A DNA stretch of 32,529 nt from an uncultured Eubacteriales bacterium (GCA_900544975.1 UQXI01000030.1:1-32529), one strand, 5' to 3'; positions 8,316 to 17,352 are shown, numbered from the stretch's first letter. Numbers and translations: made by a program. The notes: a model not told the origin generated them from the sequence alone.

Positions 8316-9104
8316 ATGAGAAACATTGTCTTGTATCTGACATATTTGGGGACGGCTTACCATGGCTGGCAGGTGCAGAAGGACCTGGTCACTGTGGCCG
8401 GGACTCTGGAGGCGGCGGCAGAAGCGGTGGTGGGGCACCGGGTCCATATGACCGGCTGCGGCCGGACGGATGCCGGGGTGCATGCCCGGGTGTATGTGGC
8501 CAATTTCCGGACCAGCTCCACCATTCCCTGTGACCGCCTGCCCTATGCCCTCAATACCCACCTGCCGCCGGATGTGGTGGTGTGCCAGGCCCGGGAGGTG
8601 CACGAGGGCTTCAATGCCATTGGCTCCTGCGTCCGCAAATCCTATACCTATCTCATCTACAACGACCGGATTCGGAACCCCTTTTATGTGGACCGGGTGT
8701 GGTTCTATCCCCGCCTACTGGACGAGGCGGTGATGCAGGCGGCGGCGGATCAGTTTGTAGGGACCCATGACTTTGCGGCCGTGCGTTCTGTGGGCACCGA
8801 TGTGCGTTCCACGGTGCGGACGGTGTATGAGTACCGGGTGCGGCGGCAGGGGAAGCTGCTGGCCCTCACGGTTTCCGCCAACGGCTTCCTGTATAACATG
8901 GCCCGGGCCATGGCTGGAACGGTGGTGTATGCAGCCGAAGGCAAGTTCCAGCCGGAGGCCATTGGCGACATTTTGGCCGGTGGCAACCGGACGGCAGCGG
9001 GGCCAACGGTTCCGGCCGGGGGTTTGTATCTCACCCACTTGTGGTATGATGACGGAGTGGAGCAGTTTCAGCTTCAGGCAGACGCCCTGGATCCGCTGCC
9101 CTGA
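8316..9104 (+). CDS. truA: tRNA pseudouridine(38-40) synthase TruA
   Basis: This 262-residue enzyme converts uridines 38-40 of the tRNA anticodon arm to pseudouridine. The catalytic aspartate is D52 in GCGRTDAGVHA, the TruA motif. Other landmarks are YLGTAYHGWQ near the start, GTHDFAAVR in the middle and the conserved NGFLYNMAR motif in the second half. The length matches the family. The ATG at 8316 is preceded by GGAGAG; an in-frame GTG further upstream has no ribosome site. It follows ecfT in the same orientation, as in many Firmicutes. Confidence 0.95.
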   Translation: MRNIVLYLTYLGTAYHGWQVQKDLVTVAGTLEAAAEAVVGHRVHMTGCGRTDAGVHARVYVANFRTSSTIPCDRLPYALNTHLPPDVVVCQAREVHEGFNAIGSCVRKSYTYLIYNDRIRNPFYVDRVWFYPRLLDEAVMQAAADQFVGTHDFAAVRSVGTDVRSTVRTVYEYRVRRQGKLLALTVSANGFLYNMARAMAGTVVYAAEGKFQPEAIGDILAGGNRTAAGPTVPAGGLYLTHLWYDDGVEQFQLQADALDPLP

Positions 9105-9124
9105 GCAAGTTAGGAGGATGTACC

Positions 9125-10249
9125 ATGGAGGCTAAAATCATTCCCTTTCGCCATCCGGGGCAGGAACGGCGGCGGCTGTCTGTCTTTCTGGCAGTGCTGG
9201 TGGCGCTGGCGCTGGTGTTGGCGTTTTTTGTGATAGACGGCGGCCAGAACTGGGACCGGGTGGGCCGGTTTTTCTCCTATGGTACCCAGGAGCTCCAGAT
9301 TGCTTTGGACGCCCCTGCATCGGCGCTGGGGGAGCTGGACGGCCAGCTGGTGACGGCCGGAGCCGATGGCGTCACCCTGTATGACAAGGACGGAAAGGTA
9401 CGCTTTCTTGCGGCGGCCTCCCTGGCTGTTCCGGTGGTCCAGGGACGGGGCGGCTACATCCTGGCCTACGATGCCGGGGGAAGCACGCTGCTGCTGTTGA
9501 ACCAGAAGGGCGAGATTTGTTCCAACCCCACGCTGGCCGGTGCGGTGTACGATGCGGACCTGACGGAGGACGGCTATTTGTGCTACGTCACAGCCGGCAG
9601 CGCGGTAAAGTCCGAGCTGCAACTGCTGGACCGGGAGCAGCGGTCTGTCTTTGCAGTCCATGCCGCCACCCGGTATTTCACCGGCTGTGCAGCCGCCCCC
9701 GGCGGTGGGGTGGTATGTGCTGTCGCCCTGGAAGAGCAGGAGGGCACGGTATCTTCTGTGGCCGTGGTATACCGCACGGACCGGGAGGATCCGGTGGCAG
9801 AGGTGGATCTGGGCAGTCAGGTGATCTTTGACCTGCGTTTCTGGGGCAAAAACCGGATTTGTGCCCTGGGGGAAGAGGAGCTTTTGGTATTCGATACCAA
9901 AGGCGAGGTCCTGGGGCGGTATGATACCGGCGGCGTCACGGATTTTGACCTGGGGGGAGACGGCTTTGCAACGCTGGTGCTGTCGGGAAGCGGCGGTCCG
10001 GCCCTGGTGACGGTAGACGCAGCCGGAGAAGAGACCGGGCGCATGGCCCTTTCCGGCGGTGTGAGCGACCTCAGCGTGGCGGGGAAGTATGTGGCGGTTC
10101 TGACGGGCCAGACCCTGACCATCTCCGGCAAAAATCTGGAGCCCTGGTTTTCCACCCAGGAGGTGGGCTCGGCCACCCAGGTCCAGGCCTGCTCCAATGG
10201 CGCGGCCTATTTGGTGTCGGGCCGCAGCGCCCTCCGGGTGCTTCCGTAG
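9125..10249 (+). CDS. DUF5711-like membrane-anchored beta-propeller protein
   Basis: This 374-residue protein has a short basic cytosolic N-terminus, one transmembrane helix at about 20-40 and a long extracellular part. The outer part is a chain of short beta-strand repeats with recurring G-x-x-L/V-x-x-Y-D/V-x-x-x-G patterns (for example VTLYDKDGKVRF, LLVFDTKGEVLG), as in seven-bladed propellers. Length, topology and its setting after other operon genes fit the clostridial DUF5711 group, whose function is unknown. AGGAGG precedes the ATG at 9125. It is the last gene before the terminator at 10295 and may be co-transcribed with truA, from which it is separated by 20 bases. Confidence 0.75.
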   Translation: MEAKIIPFRHPGQERRRLSVFLAVLVALALVLAFFVIDGGQNWDRVGRFFSYGTQELQIALDAPASALGELDGQLVTAGADGVTLYDKDGKVRFLAAASLAVPVVQGRGGYILAYDAGGSTLLLLNQKGEICSNPTLAGAVYDADLTEDGYLCYVTAGSAVKSELQLLDREQRSVFAVHAATRYFTGCAAAPGGGVVCAVALEEQEGTVSSVAVVYRTDREDPVAEVDLGSQVIFDLRFWGKNRICALGEEELLVFDTKGEVLGRYDTGGVTDFDLGGDGFATLVLSGSGGPALVTVDAAGEETGRMALSGGVSDLSVAGKYVAVLTGQTLTISGKNLEPWFSTQEVGSATQVQACSNGAAYLVSGRSALRVLP

Positions 10250-10294
10250 GGCCGCCGGATGATTTCGCAGCAAAACAAAAGGATGATGATACCG

Positions 10295-10344
10295 GGGCGA
10301 ATTCCTGCCCGTTTGGAGGCGGTGGGAATTCGCCCGTGTTTTTT
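10295..10344 (+). terminator. Rho-independent terminator closing the PBP-ecf-truA operon
   Basis: Eleven-base perfect arms GGGCGAATTCC (10295-10305) and GGAATTCGCCC (10325-10335) enclose a 19-base loop, and six T residues follow at 10339-10344. Confidence 0.9.
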
Positions 10345-10394
10345 ACCCCTGTGGATCCGCCGAATGCCGGTGACCATGGATGGAGGAGGTTTTT

Positions 10395-12761
10395 ATGAAG
10401 CAAACAACGATTGTGAACATTTACAATTTTGTCCGTATGTCCCATGTGGAGCCAAGCCGGTTCCTGGTTGATGATTTTGAGACCATACGCAGTGAGATCA
10501 TCCTGGTGAAACAGTACGGCTTCCCCGGGACCTATGCCCTGAAGTATGACGCCCTCATGGACCCCCGGTATCAGGCGCTGTTCCGGACCTATCTGGATGG
10601 GCGCGATGAGATTTCCGCCTGGTGGGAGATTACGGAGCCCCTGTGCCGCCGGGCCGGAGTTCCGTTTCGGGGCAAGGTCTCCACAGAGTACGACGACCGG
10701 GTGGACAGCGCCTACTGTGTGGGCTACGAGCCGGAGGAGCGGAAGCGGCTGGTGGATGCCTACATGAGGGACTTTTATGGGGTGTATGGCCAGTATCCCC
10801 GGACCATTGGCTCCTGGGTGCTGGATTCCGTGACCCTGGGCTATGCGGCGGAGCGATATGGCGTTCTGGGCGGGGCCATTTGCCGGGATCAGATGGGGAC
10901 CGACGGCTTCACCCTGTGGGGAGGCTTCCCCAACGGGATCTACTATCCCTGCCGGAAAAATGAATTCATCCCCGCCCAAACCCTGGAGGAGCAGCTTCCG
11001 ACGCCCATGTTCCGCCTTCTTGGCCCGGATCCCATCTACAACTTCGAGCAGGATGTGCGGCCGGGCCTCCAGGGGGTGTATACCCTGGAACCCTCTTGGC
11101 TCACAGGGCGGGATCCCAAATGGCTGGCCTGGTTCTTCGGCTGCCTCTGTGAAGAGTCGTGCCTGGGGGTCCCCTATGCCCATGTGGGACAGGAGAATAA
11201 CTTCCTGTGGGAGAACATCCGCCCCGGTCTGGGTCCCCAGCTGGCGCTGCTGCGGGAGCTTGCGGACCGGGGAGCCGTCCGGGTGGAGACCATGGCGGAC
11301 TCTGCCGCCTGGTTCCGGAGCCGGTATGTCCGGACTCCGCCCATGAGCTTCCAGGCCTCCCGAGACTGGGACACGGACCGGGGGCTGTCTGCCCAGTGGT
11401 ATGCCAGCAGCTGTTACCGGGTGGGCTTCCTGGGAGAGGCGGGACATCTGCGGATTCGGGATCTGTTTTTGTACCGGGAGGACTACCCCTCCCGCTACTA
11501 TGACCGCGCCATGGAGGGCAGTGGAAGCGTGATGGACGCCCTGCCGGTGCTCTTCCCCCAGGCATGGGGAGCGCCCCGGCCCTTCCTCTGGCTCCGGACT
11601 CCAGGGGGCCGGGAGCCGGAGGGAAGGGTGGCGTATGCTGCTCTGGATGATCGGACTGCCCGGGCGGAGCTCTGGGCGGGGGAGACGCGTGTAGCGGCCT
11701 TCACCATGGAGCCCCATGCCATCACCCTGGAGGGAAGCTGCACCCTGGTATTCGACCGCCTGCCGGTGCTTCGCCGGGTGGAGGGCCGGGAGGTTGTCCT
11801 GGAGCATCGAGGCTTCTTCTATGGGTTCCGGGTGGCCCGGGGGCGGCTCCGGCAGGCTGGACCCGAAGGTCTGGAAATTGAGCCGGAGGAGGGGACCGTG
11901 GTCCTGACTCTGGGTAGCCCCGTGGAACGCGAAGCGGTGTTCCGGCCGGTATGCCCGGACGGTACCCACAATCTCGTGCCGGACCAAAGCCCCGTCCCCT
12001 TGGCGCCGCCCATGGAGCCGGAGGCGGAGCCTGGGGCGTCGGTGTTCCCCTGGGGAGCGCCTGCCCGGGTGACGCTCACAGCCCGGGAGCCGGGCCGGAT
12101 TCACTATACCCTGGACGGAAGGGAACCGGGACCGGAGTCGCCCCAATACCAAGCGCCGTTGGTGCTGGAGAGGGACACCGTGGTTTCCGCCCGGCTGTTT
12201 TCACCTGACGGCCGTGCCAGTGGAACGGTGCGGATTCCGTACCGGTTTGGCCTGACAGGGCTGAAGCTGAAGAGCCCCACGACCCTGGACGTCCGTCCGG
12301 TATTTTCTGGAAATGGGCTGGGAGATTTGCTGTCCGCCCGCCGGGGGAGCCTGGACTACCTGGACGGCCACTGGCGCGGAACCCTGGAGGATCTGGAGCT
12401 CCAGGTCCAATTGCCGGAAAGCCGGAAGATCCGCTCCGTTTCCCTGGGCTTCCTCTCCCACCACCGCTCCGGCATTGTGTATCCGGAGTGGGTGGAGCTG
12501 GAGGTTGGGCCGGATTTGGCGCATTTGCGGCCCTATGGCCGCATCACCCTGCCCTGTGTCCCCTGTGCCAGGGAGATTGCCAAAGAGGATGTGACCTTCC
12601 AGATTTACGCCCCCCTGGGGGCCTTCCGCCTTCGGGCCCACCGGTATGAAACCATGCCCCAGTGGTGCTGCTACCGGGGCTCGAAGGATGTATTCCTGAT
12701 GTCAGACAGTTTGATTGTCACCCCTTGGGAGATAACCAGGGAAGACGCACCTTTGGACTGA
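10395..12761 (+). CDS. Large protein with deacetylase/hydrolase-like N-domain, CHB_HEX_C-type and F5/8C-like domains
   Basis: I cannot name this 788-residue protein with certainty. It begins MKQTTIVNIYNFVR after GGAGGAGG, with no signal peptide or membrane helix, so it is predicted to be cytosolic. Residues about 1-330 read like a NodB/TIM-barrel enzyme domain that handles sugars (VDDFETI, RTIGSWVLDS, YYPCRKNEFIPA), reminiscent of the DUF3863 group; this is a tentative match. Residues about 556-613 match the chitobiase/beta-hexosaminidase C-terminal domain (IHYTLDGREPGPESPQYQAP). Residues about 639-779 look like a discoidin (F5/8 type C) sandwich, the same order seen at the C-terminus of many GH20 enzymes. 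A carbohydrate-active role is likely. It is convergent with a sugar-type oxidoreductase. Confidence 0.6.
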   Translation: MKQTTIVNIYNFVRMSHVEPSRFLVDDFETIRSEIILVKQYGFPGTYALKYDALMDPRYQALFRTYLDGRDEISAWWEITEPLCRRAGVPFRGKVSTEYDDRVDSAYCVGYEPEERKRLVDAYMRDFYGVYGQYPRTIGSWVLDSVTLGYAAERYGVLGGAICRDQMGTDGFTLWGGFPNGIYYPCRKNEFIPAQTLEEQLPTPMFRLLGPDPIYNFEQDVRPGLQGVYTLEPSWLTGRDPKWLAWFFGCLCEESCLGVPYAHVGQENNFLWENIRPGLGPQLALLRELADRGAVRVETMADSAAWFRSRYVRTPPMSFQASRDWDTDRGLSAQWYASSCYRVGFLGEAGHLRIRDLFLYREDYPSRYYDRAMEGSGSVMDALPVLFPQAWGAPRPFLWLRTPGGREPEGRVAYAALDDRTARAELWAGETRVAAFTMEPHAITLEGSCTLVFDRLPVLRRVEGREVVLEHRGFFYGFRVARGRLRQAGPEGLEIEPEEGTVVLTLGSPVEREAVFRPVCPDGTHNLVPDQSPVPLAPPMEPEAEPGASVFPWGAPARVTLTAREPGRIHYTLDGREPGPESPQYQAPLVLERDTVVSARLFSPDGRASGTVRIPYRFGLTGLKLKSPTTLDVRPVFSGNGLGDLLSARRGSLDYLDGHWRGTLEDLELQVQLPESRKIRSVSLGFLSHHRSGIVYPEWVELEVGPDLAHLRPYGRITLPCVPCAREIAKEDVTFQIYAPLGAFRLRAHRYETMPQWCCYRGSKDVFLMSDSLIVTPWEITREDAPLD

Positions 12762-12771
12762 AGACAGCCAA

Positions 12772-12813
12772 ATGGGGCCTGCTGCAAACAGTGAATGTTG
12801 CAGCAGGCCCCAT
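12772..12813 (+). terminator. Strong hairpin between convergent genes, possible terminator
   Basis: Fifteen-base perfect arms (ATGGGGCCTGCTGCA and its complement, 12772-12786 and 12799-12813) enclose a 12-base loop just after the stop codon at 12761. Neither side has a proper T run, so it may be a weak or factor-assisted terminator, or a 3'-end stabiliser. Confidence 0.5.
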
Positions 12814-12886
12814 GGCAAGATTGGAATGCGGCGGGGTTACGATCCCATAGAGGTAGACCCATGTGTCTGTTTGCCTCCCATTTTCA

Positions 12887-13140
12887 GGAATTCGTAATGC
12901 CCACCACGGGCGGACACATGGGTCCGCCCCTACGATGATATCTCAACACAGTGCACAAAGAGATTCTTCGGTATTTCCGTAGAATACGCCCGTTTTCCGC
13001 CCAACAAGGGGGATTGAAATGACAAATACGGTCGGGCAATTTTTGCTTATCCTTGCCAGCCGCCGTAGGGGCGGACCTATGTGTCCGCCCAGCGGAAACA
13101 TTGTGTGTGTTTCTCCCATATTGGGCGAATTCGGAATACC
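12887..13140. repeat. Paired-palindrome intergenic repeat, copy A (complete)
   Basis: Two short palindromes with 8-base arms GGGCGGAC/GTCCGCCC and 6-base loops lie at 12908-12929 and 13069-13090. With their flanks (CCCCTACGATG on the left, its inverse CGTAGGGG on the right) they form opposed ends 139 bp apart. A GAATTCGTAATGCC-like sequence at 12888 recurs as GAATTCGGAATACC at 13127-13140, so the unit is bounded by a direct repeat. The linker contains AAATGACAAATACGG and GGGCAATTTTTGC, which are also present in copy B. Copy A fills most of the 412-bp gap between the convergent genes; apart from the hairpin at 12772 I see nothing else there. Confidence 0.85.
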
Positions 13141-13173
13141 GATCAATTGCCCTGATGTCATGTAGGGAGGTTC

Positions 13174-14448
13174 TTACCGGAAAGACGCCAGCTCGATGAC
13201 CTGTCCGCCGTGAATGCGGGATTCCTCGGCGGCCAGGGCCATGAAGTGGCTCTCCATGGAGGCCTCCAGGGTGGTGATGCTGGGTGGGCACTGGCCCTGG
13301 AGATAGTCCAGGAAATCCCCGATGAGGACGCTGTCGCCCCCGGCATGGCCGGACATCCGTTCTTTGCTGAGGTTGAAATCATAGACTGTGGGCTTGCCGC
13401 CGAAGGGAGTGACGGTGACGGTATTTTTGGCCATGTCGGCGATCATGTCGCCCATGGCGCCCATGAAGTTGGTGTAGCGGCCGCCTCCGGCAGTGAAAGC
13501 GGACATGGTAAAGTTCACGGTGAGGCCGCCCTCCATCTCCAGGTTCACCACCTGATGATCCACTACGTCGTTGTCGCAGAAGTAGACGCAGCGGCCATAG
13601 GGCCCCTCCTGGATGGCCTGGCGGATGGATGCTTCCGTGGGGTGCAGGGTGAGGACGTCGCAGGGCCAGCCGGTCTTGCCCTGGGCGACGCCGGTTTTCT
13701 CGTTGGTGATGTAAATCTTCTCTGCGTCATAGGGGCAGCGGTCCTTGGCCTGGCAGCCGTCCAGACAGCGTTTTGCGGCCCCGGCCGGGGCGTGTTCCGG
13801 CCGGAAATGGGCCAAAGAGCCAAAGGAGGACAGGCGCAGGCAGCTCTTTCCTGTGAGCCAGACCATGAGATCCATGTCGTGGCAACACTTTTGCAGGAAC
13901 ATGGGGGAGGTCTCTCCTTTGCTGCGCCAGTTCCCCCGGACAAAGCTGTGGGCCTGATGCCAATAGCCCACATTTTCAATGGCCTGGATGGACATCAGAT
14001 CTCCCAGCACGCCGGAGTCCAGGACCTCTTTGATTTTCCGGTAGAAGGGGGCGTAGCGCAGAACATGGCAGACCACCACCTTCCGGCCGGTCTCCCGAGC
14101 CACGGCCAGAATTTCCTTGCACTGGGCAAGATCCGGAGAAATGGGCTTCTCCATGAGTATGTCATAGCCCTTGCGCAGGGCGGGAATGGCCTGGGGGACA
14201 TGCTGCCGGTCCTGGGTGCAGAGCACCAGGGCGTCAGCCAGGCGCGGCCCGGCCAGGAGCGCTTCGGCGCTGTGGAAGCAGCGCTCCGCCGGGATTCCGA
14301 ACTGCTGGGCGACCTCATGGACTTTGGCGGCATCCGGGTCTGCGATGGCCACGATTTTGGCCCGCTCCGGCACTTGGGCCAGGGCTTGGGCGTAGGCGTC
14401 CTTTCCCCGGCTACCCAGGCCGGCGATGGCGATGGTGACAATGGACAT
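13174..14448 (-). CDS. Gfo/Idh/MocA-family NAD(P)-dependent oxidoreductase
   Basis: This 424-residue cytosolic dehydrogenase probably acts on a sugar, inositol or sugar derivative. The N-terminal Rossmann fold begins ITIAIAGLGSRG with an acidic residue later in IADPD (adenosine ribose contact). The family motif EKPIS contains the catalytic lysine and is followed by VCHVLRYAPFY. The C-terminal part includes GNWRSKGETS, HDMDLMVWL and a Cys-containing segment (CLDGCQAKDRCPYDAEKIY) seen in a subgroup of this family. The ATG at 14448 is preceded by GGGAGG and a good promoter. No sugar transporter is adjacent; the only carbohydrate-like neighbour is the convergent gene at 10395, so the substrate is unknown. 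Confidence 0.9.
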   Translation of the reverse strand: MSIVTIAIAGLGSRGKDAYAQALAQVPERAKIVAIADPDAAKVHEVAQQFGIPAERCFHSAEALLAGPRLADALVLCTQDRQHVPQAIPALRKGYDILMEKPISPDLAQCKEILAVARETGRKVVVCHVLRYAPFYRKIKEVLDSGVLGDLMSIQAIENVGYWHQAHSFVRGNWRSKGETSPMFLQKCCHDMDLMVWLTGKSCLRLSSFGSLAHFRPEHAPAGAAKRCLDGCQAKDRCPYDAEKIYITNEKTGVAQGKTGWPCDVLTLHPTEASIRQAIQEGPYGRCVYFCDNDVVDHQVVNLEMEGGLTVNFTMSAFTAGGGRYTNFMGAMGDMIADMAKNTVTVTPFGGKPTVYDFNLSKERMSGHAGGDSVLIGDFLDYLQGQCPPSITTLEASMESHFMALAAEESRIHGGQVIELASFR

Positions 14449-14489
14449 AGGGCGTACCTCCCAATTACAAATGTGTAAGTTTCACCATG

Positions 14490-14518
14490 ATCATAACAGA
14501 AATGGGGAAAAAATACAA
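14490..14518 (-). promoter_or_regulatory. Sigma-A promoter of the Gfo/Idh/MocA gene
   Basis: On the minus strand TTGTAT (14518-14513) and TATGAT (14495-14490) are separated by 17 bp, about 40 bases before the start codon. Confidence 0.7.
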
Positions 14519-14631
14519 GTGGCAGCGGGAAGCCGTGTTTACACGGACGGACAACGTCCGGCCAGTCCCTCGCGGGCGAAGCGTACAGAGGAAGCGGTTG
14601 CCCTGGGACCGGTGCAACTGAAGCCGGTTGA

Positions 14632-14660
14632 TTGCAATTTCCGGTGTCCCGTGGTATACT
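14632..14660 (+). promoter_or_regulatory. Sigma-A promoter of mnmE
   Basis: TTGCAA (14632-14637) and TATACT (14655-14660) are separated by 17 bp, with a TGG extending the -10 box. The leader to the mnmE ATG is about 60 bases and contains a small GGGAGG/CCTCCC inverted repeat near 14683-14698. Confidence 0.75.
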
Positions 14661-14727
14661 GTTTTAGAATTTTTCCGACATGGGGAGGCAGCCCTCCCTT
14701 TGGCTGGTTGAAAGGGGAGAGGCTGTG

Positions 14728-16089
14728 ATGTCTCATGTGATTGCTGCGGTGTCCACCGGCAGCCAAATCAGCGCCATTGGCATTTTGCGTCTGTCCGGCA
14801 GCGGCTGTGCCCAGGTGGCGGGGCAGGTATTTCGGCCCAAAAGCGGGCGGCCACTGGAGGAAGCGCCCAACCGGAAGCTGGTTTTGGGCGCCCTGCAGGA
14901 CCGGCAGGGCCGGGTGCTGGACCAGTGTATGGCCGTCTTCACCCGCGGCCCCCACAGCTATACCGGGGAGGACACGGTGGAGCTTCACTGCCACGGCTCC
15001 CCGGCGGTGCTGGCGGCCGGGCTGGAGGCGTTGTATCAGGCGGGAGCCAGGCCTGCCCGCCGGGGGGAGTTCACCAAGCGGGCTTTTCTCAACGGGCAGA
15101 TGGATCTGACCCAGGCGGAGGCCGTCATAGACCTCATTGAGGCGGAGACAGCCGACGCCGCCGCCAATGCAGCCGGGCAGGTGGGAGGCGCCCTGGCCCG
15201 GCGGCTGGAGCCGGTTTACAGTGTGCTCACGGACCTGTGCAGCCATTTCCATGCGGTATTGGATTATCCCGATGAGGACATCGATGAATTTCGCCTGTCC
15301 TCCTATACCGGCGCTCTGGCCGGGGCGCAGGAGACGCTGACGGCGCTGCTGGCCACATCCGCCCGGGGCCGGGTGCTGCGGCAGGGGGTGCGGGCGGTGA
15401 TTTTGGGCAAACCCAATGTGGGCAAGTCCAGCCTTTTGAACGCTCTGGCGGGATTTCAGCGGGTCATTGTGACGGAGCGCCCCGGTACCACCCGGGACAC
15501 GGTGGAGGAGACGGTGCTGGTGGGCTCCGTGCGCCTACGCCTGGTGGATACGGCGGGCATTCGGGAGGCCTCTGACCAGGTGGAGGCTTTGGGGGTGGCC
15601 CGCTCTGTGGAGGCGGCCCAGGGGGCGGATTTGGCCCTGTTTGTCTGTGACGGCAGCCGCCCGCTGGAGCCGGAGGACCGGGAGGCCATGGAAGCGGCGA
15701 GCCATGCCAGGCATGCCATTTGCATTTTGAACAAGCAGGACCTGCCCTGCCAGGTGGAACGGTCCAGTCTGCCCTTTGAGACGATTCTTCCGGTCTCTGC
15801 CAAGGCGGGAACCGGGCTGGAGGCCTTGCCCCCGGTGCTGGAGGCGCTGTTTGGCCCGGGGGCTGCCTGTGATGGTTCCATTCTCACCAATGCCCGCCAG
15901 ACGGACGCCATCCGCCGGGCGCTGGAATCCGTCCGCCGGGCCCAAGAGGGGTTGGCCGCCGGATTTACCCCCGATGCGGTCCTCACCGATGTGGAAGAGG
16001 CGATGGAGGCCATGGGAGAGCTCAGCGGCAGGACCATCCGGGAGGACATCACCAACCGGATCTTTGAGCGGTTTTGCGTGGGAAAATAG
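14728..16089 (+). CDS. mnmE: tRNA uridine-5-carboxymethylaminomethyl GTPase MnmE
   Basis: This 453-residue GTPase works with MnmG to put the carboxymethylaminomethyl group on U34 of certain tRNAs. The N-terminal tetrahydrofolate-binding domain shows SGSGCAQVAG, SYTGEDTVELHCHGSP and RRGEFTKRAFLNGQMDL. The G domain has G1 GKPNVGKSS (227-235), the GTTRDT switch, DTAG and NKQD. The C-terminus ends FCVGK, matching the family's CIGK tail whose cysteine is essential. The ATG at 14728 is chosen from the conserved SHVIAAVST opening; the frame extends further upstream without support. The cysteine desulfurase gene starts 19 bases after its stop. Confidence 0.95.
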   Translation: MSHVIAAVSTGSQISAIGILRLSGSGCAQVAGQVFRPKSGRPLEEAPNRKLVLGALQDRQGRVLDQCMAVFTRGPHSYTGEDTVELHCHGSPAVLAAGLEALYQAGARPARRGEFTKRAFLNGQMDLTQAEAVIDLIEAETADAAANAAGQVGGALARRLEPVYSVLTDLCSHFHAVLDYPDEDIDEFRLSSYTGALAGAQETLTALLATSARGRVLRQGVRAVILGKPNVGKSSLLNALAGFQRVIVTERPGTTRDTVEETVLVGSVRLRLVDTAGIREASDQVEALGVARSVEAAQGADLALFVCDGSRPLEPEDREAMEAASHARHAICILNKQDLPCQVERSSLPFETILPVSAKAGTGLEALPPVLEALFGPGAACDGSILTNARQTDAIRRALESVRRAQEGLAAGFTPDAVLTDVEEAMEAMGELSGRTIREDITNRIFERFCVGK

Positions 16090-16108
16090 GGGGTCAGGAG
16101 GGACGACC

Positions 16109-17236
16109 ATGTTTGCATATTTGGACAACTCCGCCACCACCAGGCCCTGCCCGGAGGCGGTGGCGGCCATGGTGGAGGCGCTGGAAACCGGCTGGGGGAA
16201 TCCCAGTTCTCTGTACCGCTTTGGAATGGACGCAGCCCACCGGCTGAAGGCGGCCCGGGATCAGGTGGCCAAAGCCCTGGGGGCGGAGCCGGACCGGGTG
16301 TTTTTCACTTCCGGCGGGACGGAGGCGGACAACTGGGCCATCTTCTCCGCCATGTCCCGGATGGGGAAGCGGGGCAGGCACGTGATCACCACGGCTGTGG
16401 AGCATCATGCGGTGCTGAATCCCATGAGGCGGCTGGAGGAGCAGGGATTTGAAGTCACCTATCTGAAGCCGGATGCCCTGGGACGGGTGTGCCTGGATGC
16501 ACTGCGTGAGGCCATCCGGCCGGATACGGTGCTGGTCTCTGTGATGATGGTGAACAACGAATCCGGGGCGGTAATGCCCATTGGGGCCATGGCAAAGCTC
16601 ACCCACCGTCTGGCCCCCAATGCCATTTTCCACACCGATGCCGTCCAGGGCTTTCTGAAGCTTCCTTTCCAGGCCAAGACCCTGGGGGCAGACCTCATCT
16701 CCATCTCCTCCCACAAGGTTCACGGCCCCAAGGGGGCGGGCGCGCTGTACATCCGCCGGGGACTGCCCCTTCCGCCGTACCTGCTGGGCGGCGGCCAGGA
16801 GGGGGGCTACCGCAGCGGTACGGAGGCAACGCCGGCGGTGGTCGGCTTTGGAGCGGCCTGTGCTGCGGCACTGCCCACCCTTCGGGAGGATCTGGCCCGG
16901 GAGGCCGCCCTCCGGGACCGGTGTGCCGCGTTGCTGGCGGAAATTCCCGGGGTGGAGCTTCTGGGCGCCCGGGAAGCGCCTCACATTCTGCTGGCCTCCA
17001 TACCCGGGGTGCCAACGCAAAATACCATTAATATTCTGCAGGACCATGGTGTCTGTGTCTCTGCCGGATCTGCCTGCGCCAGGGGCCACCGAAGCCACGT
17101 GCTGGAGGCTATGGGCCTGCCGCCGGAGACGGTGGACGGCGCGTTCCGGATCTCCCTCAGCCGCTTTACCAGCCCCAAGGAGCTGGAGCAGCTGGCAGTC
17201 GGCCTCACGGCAGTGGTGCAGCGGATGCGGCGATAA
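16109..17236 (+). CDS. Cysteine desulfurase (NifS/IscS family)
   Basis: This 375-residue PLP enzyme takes sulfur from cysteine and passes it on as persulfide. The PLP lysine is K203 in SISSHKVHGPKG, and the active cysteine is C323 in SAGSACARGHRS on the mobile loop. YLDNSATTRP and NPSSLYRFG mark the N-terminus. AGGAGG precedes the ATG at 16109; the open frame reaches far upstream into mnmE, which is a shadow. The arrangement with mnmE suggests that it supplies sulfur for thiolation of U34 (via MnmA, not in the window), but iron-sulfur assembly is equally possible. A strong hairpin follows at once. Confidence 0.95.
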   Translation: MFAYLDNSATTRPCPEAVAAMVEALETGWGNPSSLYRFGMDAAHRLKAARDQVAKALGAEPDRVFFTSGGTEADNWAIFSAMSRMGKRGRHVITTAVEHHAVLNPMRRLEEQGFEVTYLKPDALGRVCLDALREAIRPDTVLVSVMMVNNESGAVMPIGAMAKLTHRLAPNAIFHTDAVQGFLKLPFQAKTLGADLISISSHKVHGPKGAGALYIRRGLPLPPYLLGGGQEGGYRSGTEATPAVVGFGAACAAALPTLREDLAREAALRDRCAALLAEIPGVELLGAREAPHILLASIPGVPTQNTINILQDHGVCVSAGSACARGHRSHVLEAMGLPPETVDGAFRISLSRFTSPKELEQLAVGLTAVVQRMRR

Positions 17237-17237
17237 T

Positions 17238-17270
17238 GTAAAAGGGGCGCACACGGTGCGCCCCTTTTAC
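17238..17270 (+). terminator. Terminator hairpin after the cysteine desulfurase
   Basis: Fifteen-base perfect arms GTAAAAGGGGCGCAC and its complement enclose a 3-base loop, two bases after the stop codon. The T run is inside the distal arm (CCCCTTTTAC), and the symmetry would let it act in both directions. Confidence 0.75.
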
Positions 17271-17352
17271 GATATTCCGGATTTGCGCTTTAGCAGGATT
17301 GCCCATTGAGGAAACGTGATCAGGGGCCACAATCAAGGCCGCAGGGGCACTC

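Noticed and set aside
12887..13140. The regular palindromes considered as a CRISPR array.
   Set aside because: There are only two per locus, in opposite orientation, with conserved sequence between them and no cas genes.
13210..14478. A 422-codon plus-strand frame opposite the Gfo/Idh/MocA gene.
   Set aside because: It is antisense to a protein with clear family motifs, a promoter and a ribosome site; the frame has none of these.
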